Origin: Streptomyces sp. DSM 110735
GTDB lineage: Bacteria; Actinomycetota; Actinomycetes; Streptomycetales; Streptomycetaceae
Assembly (NCBI RefSeq): GCF_016482685.1
Contig: NZ_JACYHF010000003.1
Location: forward strand, 514,224 to 578,223
Length of the DNA: 64,000 bases
Reading direction: 5' to 3'
Below the pieces are notes generated by a model. That model saw only the letters and a program-made list of their open reading frames with translations. It ran no database searches and was not told where the DNA came from. Shown here one piece after another: positions 51,697-59,524 of the stretch (within the stretch, counting starts at the first letter, position 1; every line of letters starts with the position of its first letter). The position numbers and the translations under genes were made by a program.

Positions 51697-52041
51697 TCAG
51701 GCGATCGCCAGCACCACCGCCAGCGTCGAGTCGTACTCCTGCTGCCGTCCGGCCAGGGACTCCAGTACCTGCTGCGCGCTCTCCCACTGCTCCGGCTGCG
51801 CCTTGGCGAAGCCCTTCCAGCCGATCACGATGAGCAGTCGGCCGGGTACTTCCGGTCCCCAGCCGATGTCACCGGCGGCGTCGGTGAACGCCTGCCAGTT
51901 GCGGGCAGCCGAGGACGGGAGATCGAGGGCGGGCAGGCAGCGCTGCATGAATCCGGCCTGGTCGGTGACGCCGGCCAGGTCGAGGGGGATGATCTTCCAG
52001 CCGGCCTCGTGGACCACCTGGGCGAGAGTCGCTGTGGGCAT
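51697..52041 (-). CDS. Barstar-family (RNase inhibitor-like) protein
   Basis: A 114-residue barstar-like protein: WKIIPLDLAGVTDQAGFMQRCLPALDLPSSAARNWQAFTDAAGDIGW and LLIVIGWKGFAKAQPEQWESAQQVL match the barstar fold (N-terminal strand, Asp/Trp helix). Barstars inhibit barnase-like ribonucleases or act as immunity proteins. No RNase or polymorphic toxin gene adjoins it. ATG 52041 follows AGGCGG. Confidence 0.8.
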   Translation of the reverse strand: MPTATLAQVVHEAGWKIIPLDLAGVTDQAGFMQRCLPALDLPSSAARNWQAFTDAAGDIGWGPEVPGRLLIVIGWKGFAKAQPEQWESAQQVLESLAGRQQEYDSTLAVVLAIA

Positions 52042-52495
52042 GTCCGTACCGCCTTGCAGGGTCCGGTCCTCCCCCGCCGACACGGGGAACGGGTCGATTC
52101 ACCCATCATGCCCCACGGTGAGCGATCCCTCACGAGGAGCCGGTTCCGCCCGGCGCTCACCGCACCGGAGACGCGCCTACCCCGGAACCGCCCCGTCCGC
52201 AACCGGAGCCACCGAGCGCCGTCGCGCGGACATGTGACGGGCAGCACCCGCGACCCCATACCCGCAGGCCCAAGCGCCTTTGCCGCGACGCGAGTTGACC
52301 GATCCTCACCCCGTCGTTCACAGGCGACTTGACTGGTCCATACCAATGCGATTGAGTGCGGCCCACACCCCCCACGGCCACCCCCACGCGCCTTGTCCGG
52401 TGCCACTGGCGTGCCACTGGCGCCCGCGCGGGTATCCCGGTCCCGTTGTTGCACGCTGCCCGGGTACGGCCGTTTCCTGCAAAGGAGTTGACTCT
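52042..52495. other. Long upstream region of the chitinase gene
   Basis: The 454 bases between the barstar gene and the chitinase hold no supported gene. They include the DasR-type site at 52332-52347 and a TTGACT (52329-52334) that could serve as a -35 box with TTGAGT 17 bases downstream. The leader from there to the start codon is about 140 bases. Confidence 0.55.
52332..52347 (+). promoter_or_regulatory. DasR-responsive element (dre) upstream of the chitinase gene
   Basis: ACTGGTCCATACCAAT agrees with 13 of 16 positions of the established dre consensus (ACTGGTCTAGACCACT) and is itself an imperfect palindrome. It overlaps a possible -35 box. DasR represses chitin and GlcNAc genes in Streptomyces and is released by GlcN-6-P, fitting a GH19 chitinase. 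Confidence 0.8.
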
Positions 52496-53401
52496 GTGTC
52501 GAGACGACACGTCTCCGCCGCGCTGACCGCGCTCGCTCTCGCGGTGACCCCGCTGGTGATGTCGGCCCCGGCCGCGTCGGCGGCTCCGGCCACCGCGGCC
52601 GCGTCGTGCGCGAGCTACCCCAACTGGGTGGCGGGCAAGTCGTACGTCACCGGCGACATCGTCCGTTACACGGACGGCAAGACGTACATCGCCGAGCACG
52701 ACAACCCGGGTTACGACCCGACCATCAGCACCTGGTTCTGGGACCCGTACAACTGTGACGGTGGTTCGACCAACCCCGTCGGCAACTTCGTTGTCAGCGA
52801 AGCCCAGTTCAACCAGATGTTCCCGAGCCGGAACTCGTTCTACACCTACCAGGGTCTCGTCGCCGCCCTGAACGCCTTCCCGGGCTTCGCCAACACCGGC
52901 AGCGACACCGTGAAGAAGCAGGAGGCCGCGGCCTTCCTCGCCAACGTCAACCACGAGACCGGCGGTCTGGTCTACGTGGTCGAGCAGAACACGGCCAACT
53001 ACCCGACGTACTGCGACTGGAGCCAGTCCTACGGCTGCCCGGCCGGTCAGTCGGCGTACTACGGGCGCGGCCCGATCCAGTTGAGCTGGAACTTCAACTA
53101 CAAGGCGGCGGGCGACGCGCTCGGCATCGACCTGCTGCACAACCCGAACCTCGTGCAGACCGACGCGGCGGTCGCCTGGAAGACCGGTCTGTGGTACTGG
53201 AACACCCAGTCCGGTCCCGGCTCCATGACCCCGCACAACGCGATGGTCAACCAGGCCGGTTTCGGTCAGACCATCCGCAGCATCAACGGTTCCCTGGAGT
53301 GCGACGGGCGCAACCCCGCGCAGGTCCAGAGCCGCGTGGACGCCTACCAGCGCTTCACGTCGATCCTGGGTGTCTCCCCCGGCGGCAACCTGTACTGCTG
53401 A
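52496..53401 (+). CDS. Secreted GH19 chitinase with N-terminal chitin-binding domain
   Basis: A 301-residue secreted enzyme. Signal peptide at residues 1 to about 29 with an Ala-rich cleavage site (APAASAAPA); CBM5/12-type chitin-binding domain at about 38-82 (YPNWVAGKSYVTGDIVRYTD, DPTISTWFWDPYNC); GH19 catalytic domain from about 92. The catalytic Glu is in NVNHETGGL and the conserved YYGRGPIQLSWNFNY follows. It hydrolyses chitin by inversion; Streptomyces GH19 chitinases inhibit fungal growth. GTG 52496 has AAAGGAG 8 bases upstream. Confidence 0.95.
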   Translation: MSRRHVSAALTALALAVTPLVMSAPAASAAPATAAASCASYPNWVAGKSYVTGDIVRYTDGKTYIAEHDNPGYDPTISTWFWDPYNCDGGSTNPVGNFVVSEAQFNQMFPSRNSFYTYQGLVAALNAFPGFANTGSDTVKKQEAAAFLANVNHETGGLVYVVEQNTANYPTYCDWSQSYGCPAGQSAYYGRGPIQLSWNFNYKAAGDALGIDLLHNPNLVQTDAAVAWKTGLWYWNTQSGPGSMTPHNAMVNQAGFGQTIRSINGSLECDGRNPAQVQSRVDAYQRFTSILGVSPGGNLYC

Positions 53402-53419
53402 CCCACCCCGCTCGCCCCG

Positions 53420-53442
53420 ACCGCGGCTCGCCGAGCCGCGGT
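53420..53442 (+). terminator. Perfect palindromic terminator after the chitinase gene
   Basis: ACCGCGGCTCG-C-CGAGCCGCGGT (11-base arms) starts 18 bases after the chitinase stop codon. As RNA it folds into a GC-rich hairpin. No U-tract follows. Confidence 0.85.
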
Positions 53443-53529
53443 CGCGGTGCGTCCGGGGGCGGTCGTAGCTCCGGCAGACCTCCCACCCGGCGGCGATGCG
53501 GCGGGGCGGACGCACCCGCCGCCGAGGAC

Positions 53530-53553
53530 GGGGGTTCGGGAAACCGAACCCCC
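53530..53553 (+). terminator. Perfect 10-bp hairpin with GAAA tetraloop before the ABC remnant
   Basis: GGGGGTTCGG-GAAA-CCGAACCCCC closes on a GNRA tetraloop, a very stable RNA fold. It lies 55 bases before the ATG at 53608. It could be a second terminator, an attenuator or an RNA regulatory hairpin for the ABC gene. Confidence 0.65.
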
Positions 53554-53607
53554 GAACCGGGGGCTGCCACGATCGACCGCCGTGCCGGGCCCGCCAAGGA
53601 TGGGCGC

Positions 53608-53949
53608 ATGGCTGAGATGACGACGGATGCCGAAGCGCGTGCCGCCGCCCGCGCGGAGGATCTGCACCGCGAGTACGGGCGCGGCAGCGCCGCCGTGCAC
53701 GCCCTGCGCGGGGTGTCGGTGACCCTCGCGCCCGGGACGTTCACGGCGGTGATGGGGCCCTCGGGCTCCGGCAAGACCACCTTGCTGAGCGTGCGCGACG
53801 ACGGCCGCGGCGGTGCGGCGCTCGGCACCGGAACCGGCCTGACCGGTCTGGCCGAGCGGCTCGCGGCGGTGGACGGGGCGCTGCGGGTGGACAGCCCGCC
53901 CGGCGGACCCACCGTCGTCACCGCCGAGCTGCCGACGCGGCTGTGCTGA
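53608..53949 (+). pseudogene. In-frame fusion remnant: ABC ATPase N-terminus joined to histidine kinase C-terminus
   Basis: The 113-residue frame begins as a MacB/LolD-type ABC ATPase (ARAEDLHREYGRGSAAVHALRGVSVTLAPGTFTAVMGP, then Walker A SGSGKTTLL) and switches at about 53787-53793 to the end of a NarL-type histidine kinase HATPase domain (VRDDGRGGA, GTGLTGLAERLAAVDGALRV, VTAELPTRL). Walker B, the signature motif, any permease and the kinase sensor and His domains are missing. The simplest explanation is a deletion between an ABC ATPase gene and a downstream kinase gene. The start has AAGGATG. It faces an orphan NarL-type response regulator. Any function is doubtful. Confidence 0.85.
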
Positions 53950-53986
53950 GCGTGCTGAGCCTCAAGCCACCGCCTCAAACGCCGCC

Positions 53987-54676
53987 TCAGCCGCCGCCAC
54001 GACCGCCGTCTCGACCGCCGCTCTCCGCGAGGTAGGCCAGGACCGCCTTCACCCGTCTGTTGTCGCTGGGCGCCGCCCGCAGCCCGAACTTGCCGAAGAC
54101 GGCGGCGACATGCTTCTCAACCGCACGGTCCGACACCCCCAGCAGCGCGGCGACGGAGCGGTTGGAATGGCCCTGTGCCATCAGCTCCAGCACCTCGCGC
54201 TCGCGCGACGTCAGGGTGTCCACCCCGGTGCGCCGCCCACCGCGCATCATGAGGGTGACCACCTCGGGGTCGAGCGCCACGCCTCCGTCGGCGACCCGGT
54301 GCAACGCGTCCACGAACTCGGAGGTCCGGGCGACCCGTTCCTTCAGCAGATAGCCGACACCCGTCGCCCCGTCGGCCAGCAGTCGGGCGGCCCAGGCCGT
54401 CTCGACGTGCTGGGAGAAGACCAGGATGCCGACCTCCGGTGTCCTGGCGCGGATCTCGACGGCGGCGCGAATGCCCTCGTCCCGGTGCGTGGGCGGCATC
54501 CGGATGTCCACCACGGCCACGTCGGGCCGGTGCCCGGCCACCGCGGCGAGCAGCTCGGGCGCCGTCCCGGCGGTGGCCACCACCTCGCATCCCCGGGCAC
54601 CGAGCAGCTCGACCATGCCGTCCCGGAGCACGACGGAGTCCTCGGCCAGCACCACGCGCAGACGCCTGTCGGTCAT
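53987..54676 (-). CDS. NarL/LuxR-family response regulator, probably orphaned
   Basis: A 229-residue response regulator: receiver domain with acidic pocket (RVVLAEDSVVLRDG) and phospho-Asp in VAVVDIRMPPTHRDEG, then a LuxR-type helix-turn-helix (TSREREVLELMAQGHSNRSVAALLGVSDRAVEKHVAAVF). ATG 54676. Its natural kinase would be a NarL-type histidine kinase; the only one nearby is the C-terminal fragment at 53790-53949, so its cognate kinase seems to have been lost. Confidence 0.93.
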   Translation of the reverse strand: MTDRRLRVVLAEDSVVLRDGMVELLGARGCEVVATAGTAPELLAAVAGHRPDVAVVDIRMPPTHRDEGIRAAVEIRARTPEVGILVFSQHVETAWAARLLADGATGVGYLLKERVARTSEFVDALHRVADGGVALDPEVVTLMMRGGRRTGVDTLTSREREVLELMAQGHSNRSVAALLGVSDRAVEKHVAAVFGKFGLRAAPSDNRRVKAVLAYLAESGGRDGGRGGG

Positions 54677-54698
54677 GCCGTCGTCTTCGGTCCCGGTG

Positions 54699-55892
54699 TC
54701 ACACGTCTCCGGCGAAGTCGAGGTCCCCGCTCCGCTCCCCGGCAGCGGACGCCACCGGCTCCGGTCGGCGCCACGGGCGGGCGATCGGGCCGGACACCGA
54801 ACGCCACCACGGGTCCGTCGGGATCTTCCCGGCCGGTTCGAACGGCTCGCCCGGTCGCGGGGTCGCCACAGCCTGGCCGGCCTCGTCGGAGGCGTCCCGC
54901 GTCCACTCGCCCGGTTCCGCCCAGGTGTGCATCGCCAGGTTGAAGGTCCCCCAGTGGATGGGGAGGAGGACACCGTGCGGGCGACTGCCCTGGAGGTCGA
55001 GGTGGGCACGGAGGCCCTCCTCGGGGGTCATGTGGATGTCGGGCCAGTAGGGGCTGTAGGCGCCGATCTGGATCATGGTGAGGTCGAAGGGACCGTAGGC
55101 GGTGCCGATGTCCTGGAAGCCTTCGAAGTAGCCGGTGTCGCCGCTGTGGTAGACGCGGTGCTCGTCACCGGCGACCACCCAGGAGGCCCAGAGCGTGTGC
55201 TGGGTGTTGCGCAGACCGCGGCCGCAGAAGTGGCGGGCCGGGGTGGCGGTCAGGGTGAGACCGCCGATCCTGGCCGACTCGTGCCAGTCCAGCTCGCGCA
55301 GGCGGTCCGGGGAGACACCCCAGTGTTCCAGGTGGGCGCCCACGCCCAGCGGGACCGCGAACAGGGTGTCCGTGTCGGCCAGCGCCTTGATCGTGGGCAT
55401 GTCGAGGTGGTCGTAGTGGTCGTGGGAGATCACCACGACGTCCACCGGACCGAGCGCGGCCAGCGGCAGCGGGACCGGGTGCAGTCGGCGCGGACCCGCG
55501 AAGGGGAACGGCGAGCAGCGCTCACCCCACACCGGGTCGAACAGCACCCGGTGCCCGTCGATCTCCACCAGCACGCTGGAGTGACCCATCCACGTCACCC
55601 GGAGCCCCGTGGCCGGGGGCGCCGCCAGGTCGGCGAGGGTGGTGGGGTGCACCGGGATGGTGCCCTTCGGGGAACGCCCGGGGCGGGTGTCCTTGTCGAA
55701 GAACGCCTTCGCCAGGTCCAGCGCGGAGCCCGAGGGCCGCGTGCTCGCCGTACCGCCCGGGTTCTGGAAGACGCCGTCCTTGAAGTGGGGCGACCGGCGA
55801 ATGCGCGCCAGACGCTCGCCGCTCGGTTCCGCGCCGAAGGCCGCGGGCTGGAGAGCACGAAGCCCTTGGCTCGGGGAACGCAGGCCGGTCAC
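54699..55892 (-). CDS. MBL-fold metal-dependent hydrolase (NAPE-PLD/UlaG-like)
   Basis: A 397-residue metallo-beta-lactamase-fold protein. Metal site SHDHYDHLD (HxHxDH), further His in TPARHFCGRGL, Asp in HSGDTGYFEGF and a final His in PIHWGTFNLAMH. The pattern VTWMGHSSVLVEIDGHRVLFDPVW is characteristic of the NAPE-PLD/UlaG group, hydrolysing phosphodiesters or lactones; the substrate is unknown. GTG 55892 has GGAGG 4 bases upstream. Confidence 0.9.
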   Translation of the reverse strand: MTGLRSPSQGLRALQPAAFGAEPSGERLARIRRSPHFKDGVFQNPGGTASTRPSGSALDLAKAFFDKDTRPGRSPKGTIPVHPTTLADLAAPPATGLRVTWMGHSSVLVEIDGHRVLFDPVWGERCSPFPFAGPRRLHPVPLPLAALGPVDVVVISHDHYDHLDMPTIKALADTDTLFAVPLGVGAHLEHWGVSPDRLRELDWHESARIGGLTLTATPARHFCGRGLRNTQHTLWASWVVAGDEHRVYHSGDTGYFEGFQDIGTAYGPFDLTMIQIGAYSPYWPDIHMTPEEGLRAHLDLQGSRPHGVLLPIHWGTFNLAMHTWAEPGEWTRDASDEAGQAVATPRPGEPFEPAGKIPTDPWWRSVSGPIARPWRRPEPVASAAGERSGDLDFAGDV

Positions 55893-56020
55893 GGTACCTC
55901 CAGGTGGCGGCGGATCGGTGGTGCCTCATTATGGGCGGCACCCCCGGCGCACGGGTCCGCCGGGGGCTGAGTGACTCAGCCGGGACAGAGAAACGTCCGG
56001 TACGGCGTCGCTATTCCCGT

Positions 56021-56081
56021 CCCGGCAAAGGACATCCCGGCACAAGGACATCCCGGCAGAGGACGTCCCGGCAAAAGGAGC
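56021..56081 (+). repeat. Four tandem 15-16-bp repeats in the leader of the amino acid dehydrogenase gene
   Basis: CCCGGCAAAGGACAT (56021-56035), CCCGGCACAAGGACAT (56036-56051), CCCGGCAGAGGACGT (56052-56066), CCCGGCAAAAGGAGC (56067-56081) run head to tail directly before the TTG start at 56088. Each contains an SD-like AAGGA or GAGGA, and the last one is the actual ribosome site. Confidence 0.8.
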
Positions 56082-56087
56082 ACCCCC

Positions 56088-57272
56088 TTGACCACCCCCG
56101 CCCCCCTGATCTCCCTCACCTGGACCGACCACCTCACCGGCCGCCGGGGTTTCCTCGTCGTCGACCGGCTCGTGCGGGGTGTGGCCAGCGGGGGTCTGCG
56201 GATGCGGGAGGGGTGCACGCTGGAGGAGGTCACCGGGCTCGCCCGGGGCATGACGATGAAGGAGGCACTGCACTACGACCCCGCGAGCCGGTACGTCCCC
56301 CTCGGCGGGGCGAAGGGCGGCATCGACTGCGATCCGCGCGACCCGGAGGCGTACGGCCTGCTCGTACGGTATCTGCGCGCCGTGCGGCCGTACGTCGAGA
56401 GCTGCTGGACCACCGGCGAGGACCTCGGGCTCACCCAGGACCTGGTGGACCGGGCGGCAGCGGAGGCGGGGCTCGTGTCCTCGGTGCAGGCGGTGTATCC
56501 GCTGCTGGACGACGAACCCGCCGCCCGCGCACGCCTGGCGGCCGCCTTCGCGGTCGAGGTGGACGGGATCGGTCTCGACGAGCTGGCGGGCGGCTGCGGG
56601 GTGGCCGAGGCGTGTCTGACCGCACTGGACCGCACCGGAACTCCCCGTCGCGGTACGCGCGTTGCCCTTCAGGGGCTGGGCACCATGGGCGGGGCCACCG
56701 CCCGGTTCCTCGCGCGGGCGGGTCTGACCGTGGTGGCGGTGGCGGACGTCAAGGGGACGATCGCCAACCCGTCGGGGCTCGACGTGGAGGCGCTGCTGGC
56801 GGCGCGGGACGCCCACGGGACCGTCGACCGGGCGGTGTTGCGGACCGAGGACCGTGAACTGCCGGGTGACGCCTGGTTGTCGGCCGACGCCGAGGTGCTG
56901 GTGCCCGCAGCCGTGTCGTACGCCATCGACGCCACCAACCAGGAGCATGTCCGGGCGCGTTGGATCGTGGAGGCGGCCAACATGCCCGTGCTGCCGGAGG
57001 CGGAGACGGCGCTCACCGCGCGCGGGGTGTGCGTCCTGCCCGACGTGGTGGTCAACTCCGGGACGAACGCCTGGTGGTGGTGGACCCTGTTCGGCGACAT
57101 CGGTCCCGACGCCGAGGAGGCGTTCGGGCGGCTGCGCCGGTCGATGCGGGCGCTGACCGGGCTGATGCTGGACCGCGCGGCGGCGGACGGTACGACGCCG
57201 CGCGCCGCCGCCCACGCCCTGGTGGCCGACCGGCTGCCGGTGATCGCGGAGCGGTACGGCTGGTACCGCTGA
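56088..57272 (+). CDS. Glu/Leu/Phe/Val-type amino acid dehydrogenase
   Basis: A 394-residue NAD(P)-dependent amino acid dehydrogenase. Substrate-binding N-terminal domain with GLRMREGCTLEEVTGLARGMTMKEAL and the signature PLGGAKGGIDCDP (catalytic Lys); NAD domain with RVALQGLGTMGGATARFL; and WIVEAANMPVLPEAE, DVVVNSGTNAWWWW. The family oxidatively deaminates Glu, Leu, Phe or Val; the exact substrate is uncertain. The start is TTG 56088, 7 bases after AAAGGAG; translation from there gives the conserved domain with no missing part. Confidence 0.9.
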   Translation: MTTPAPLISLTWTDHLTGRRGFLVVDRLVRGVASGGLRMREGCTLEEVTGLARGMTMKEALHYDPASRYVPLGGAKGGIDCDPRDPEAYGLLVRYLRAVRPYVESCWTTGEDLGLTQDLVDRAAAEAGLVSSVQAVYPLLDDEPAARARLAAAFAVEVDGIGLDELAGGCGVAEACLTALDRTGTPRRGTRVALQGLGTMGGATARFLARAGLTVVAVADVKGTIANPSGLDVEALLAARDAHGTVDRAVLRTEDRELPGDAWLSADAEVLVPAAVSYAIDATNQEHVRARWIVEAANMPVLPEAETALTARGVCVLPDVVVNSGTNAWWWWTLFGDIGPDAEEAFGRLRRSMRALTGLMLDRAAADGTTPRAAAHALVADRLPVIAERYGWYR

Positions 57273-57330
57273 ACGGTACGACTGGTATCGCTGAGCGGGT
57301 CCCGGTCCCCCGTCGGGGGTGGGTACGACG

Positions 57331-57369
57331 CACATGTGGCCGACACCTGTGTGTGCCGACCACATGTGG
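57331..57369. repeat. CACATGTGG elements between the dehydrogenase and GDSL genes
   Basis: CACATGTGG (57331-57339) and CCACATGTGG (57360-57369) flank CCGACACC-type sequence; ACATGTGG/CCACATGT also form an inverted repeat with a 20-base spacer. They lie in the 127-base gap between convergent genes, so they may work as a terminator. They belong to the CACATG family noted at 38440-38500, 41816-41905 and 43520-43810. Confidence 0.65.
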
Positions 57370-57399
57370 ACGCGGACCTGTCCTCACGCCCTCAGAGCT

Positions 57400-58218
57400 T
57401 CACGCCACCGAAGCGATCCGCGTCTTGATGTCCGCCGGAGACAGCCTGCCCTTCGCCGTCACATGGTCCCCGGAGGACTCCCCCCGCAGCCTGCGCCCGA
57501 TCCACGGCACGAGGTGCTGCCGCGCCCAGTGGACGTCGTCCCGGCGGATCTCCAGCGTGCCCCGGGGCGGCAGCTCCGGCCACGCCTGCTCCGGGTCGGC
57601 CGGGATCCGCACGCCGAGCGCCTGGCCCGCGCGCAGGGCGACCCGGGTGTGCCCCTCGGGCGAGAGGTGCAGCCGGTCGTCGTCCCATGCCCTGCGGTCC
57701 TGCACGGACTTGAGGGACCACAGGTCGAGCACGGGGCAGTCGTACCGGTCGGCGATGGCGCGGACGTGCCCGTTGTAGGTCGCGATCTTGCCGCGCAGAT
57801 GCTTGAGCAGCGGCACCCCACGCGTGTCGAAGCCGGTGGCCACCAGCACGGTGCCCGCCGAGGCGGCGAGCTGGGCGACCGCCTGCTCGAACCGCTCGGC
57901 CACGCCGTCCGGGTCGGTGCCGGGGCGGATGATGTCGTTGCCGCCGGCGCAGATGGACACGAGGTCCGGGGCGAGCCGGGCGGCCTTGGGCACCTGGTCC
58001 GCCGCGATCTGGTCGAGCAGCTTTCCGCGCACCGCGAGGTTGGTGTACGTGAAGTCGCCTTCGGGCCGCCGGTCGGCGAGGAGTACCGCGAGCCGGTCGG
58101 CCCAGCCCACGAACGCCCCGTCGGGGCCGGGGTCGCCGACGCCCTCGGTGAAGCTGTCCCCCACCGCCACGTACGACCCGATCATTGATGTGCTGTCACT
58201 CTTCGAATCGTCTGCCAC
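57400..58218 (-). CDS. SGNH/GDSL-type esterase/lipase
   Basis: A 272-residue SGNH hydrolase. Block I is AVGDSFTEGVGD (nucleophile Ser), block III is ICAGGNDI, and block V is DRLHLSPEGHTRVA (Asp and His). No signal peptide is seen, so it is probably cytosolic. It hydrolyses an ester of unknown type; several Streptomyces SGNH proteins are acyl-esterases. Start ATG 58218 chosen; ATG 58185 would remove the first 11 residues without losing block I. Confidence 0.9.
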   Translation of the reverse strand: MADDSKSDSTSMIGSYVAVGDSFTEGVGDPGPDGAFVGWADRLAVLLADRRPEGDFTYTNLAVRGKLLDQIAADQVPKAARLAPDLVSICAGGNDIIRPGTDPDGVAERFEQAVAQLAASAGTVLVATGFDTRGVPLLKHLRGKIATYNGHVRAIADRYDCPVLDLWSLKSVQDRRAWDDDRLHLSPEGHTRVALRAGQALGVRIPADPEQAWPELPPRGTLEIRRDDVHWARQHLVPWIGRRLRGESSGDHVTAKGRLSPADIKTRIASVA

Positions 58219-58534
58219 ATCGCCCCATGATTCACCTTCGGATGTGACTTACGCGACCGTAGGAAGGGGTTGACGAACGGTGAGATAAGCCACTCCTAAA
58301 GAGTTTGCCAATCACGGAATAGGCGCCGCCGATCAAAATCCGGGCGGAAAAGCGGTCGGAAAGCCCCGGCGAAAGCCCCGCTGAAAGCCCGTCGGAAAGC
58401 GGTGCCGAAAGGGGTGTTCCCGCAGCTCCGCCGCAGGAACGTTCGCGGACCCGGGCGGCGCGCAGGCGATGTCGTATCGTCGAGTCAGCGCCCGCCGCCG
58501 AGCCGCGCGGCGGGGCCGACCTGGAGGAGCACCC
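58219..58534. other. Divergent region with GAAAGC repeat tract
   Basis: Between the GDSL and tyrosine phosphatase genes. From 58342 to about 58412 six to seven degenerate copies of (G/C)GGAAAGC(C/G) or CGAAAGCCCC appear at 11-14 base intervals. Upstream is a short AT-rich stretch (58280-58345) that may hold promoters. No gene is supported. Confidence 0.55.
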
Positions 58535-59332
58535 GTGACGCAGCAGGTCCCGTCGACCGAGCCCGAGCTGGCCGCCGTACGCAATTTCCGTGATGTGGGC
58601 GGACTGCCGACCGTGGACGGACGGCGGCTGCGGCAGGGAGTGCTGTTCCGCAGTGGTCATCTCGCGCACGCGACCGACGAGGACGCCGCTTTTCTCGCCT
58701 CGCTGGGTCTGCACACAGTGTTCGACTTCCGCAACGCGGCCGACCGTCGCCTCGAAGGTCCGGACGTGGAACTTCCGGGTGTGCGGAATGTGAACCTTCC
58801 GCTGAGCGACCCGGCCGACGGCGCCGAGTTCTGGAAGCTGGTGCGGGACGGGAATCTGGACCAGTTGCGCGGCATTCTCGCGGGCGGCAAGGGCGCGGAC
58901 CGCATGGTCGCCTCGTACCGGAAGATCGTCAAGGAGCGCACCGCCGAGCACTCGCGGGTGCTGCACGCGCTGGCCGAGGACAGCGTGCCCGCGCTGATGC
59001 ACTGCGCGGCGGGCAAGGACCGCGCCGGGATCTCGATCGCGGTGACCCTGCTCGCGGTGGGCATCGAGCGCGACGCGATCATCAGCGACTATCTGATGTC
59101 CAACGCCAAGCACCGCCGCTACAAGGTCCGCCGCAGCGGCAGCCCCGACACCGCGTACACCCCCGAGGTCATGGAGCTGCTGAGCCCGCTCTTCGACGCC
59201 CGCGCCGAGTACCTCGCGGCGGCTTTCGACAGCATCGAGGAGACCTGGGGCGACGTGGACGCCTATCTGGAGCGGGGTCTGAAGCTTGCCGACGGGACGC
59301 GGGAGCGGCTGCGCGCCCGCCTGGTCGACTGA
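58535..59332 (+). CDS. Tyrosine-protein phosphatase (PTP family)
   Basis: A 265-residue protein tyrosine/lipid phosphatase: N-terminal AVRNFRDVGGLPTVDGRRLRQGVLFRSGHL, Asp region TVFDFRNAADRRLEG, and the active-site loop HCAAGKDRAGISIAV (HCx5R with Cys nucleophile). Homologues of this actinobacterial type are related to mycobacterial PtpB, acting on phosphotyrosine or phosphoinositides. GTG 58535 has GGAGGAG 5 bases upstream. Confidence 0.92.
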   Translation: MTQQVPSTEPELAAVRNFRDVGGLPTVDGRRLRQGVLFRSGHLAHATDEDAAFLASLGLHTVFDFRNAADRRLEGPDVELPGVRNVNLPLSDPADGAEFWKLVRDGNLDQLRGILAGGKGADRMVASYRKIVKERTAEHSRVLHALAEDSVPALMHCAAGKDRAGISIAVTLLAVGIERDAIISDYLMSNAKHRRYKVRRSGSPDTAYTPEVMELLSPLFDARAEYLAAAFDSIEETWGDVDAYLERGLKLADGTRERLRARLVD

Positions 59333-59401
59333 GGACACACCCGACCCCGCCAAAGGCACGCCCCGCTCAGGCACGCCCCGCCGGAGCGTCCCGCGCTCAC
59401 C

Positions 59402-59524
59402 TCACCCCTTCGCCCCCAGCGAGAACAGCAGGAACAGGAACGCGGCCAGTACGTGCCCGAGGGCGACGTACACCACCAGCCGCACCCACAGCGAGCGCGG
59501 GAGCTTCTCCTCGTAGTCACTCAT
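59402..59524 (-). CDS. DUF6126-type single-helix membrane protein
   Basis: A 40-residue protein: MSDYEEKLPRSLWVRLVVY followed by one transmembrane helix (VALGHVLAAFLFLLFSLGAKG). It matches the DUF6126 type seen in Streptomyces beside XRE-cupin genes. ATG 59524 overlaps the stop of the XRE-cupin gene by 4 bases, so it is coupled to it. Function unknown. Confidence 0.8.
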   Translation of the reverse strand: MSDYEEKLPRSLWVRLVVYVALGHVLAAFLFLLFSLGAKG

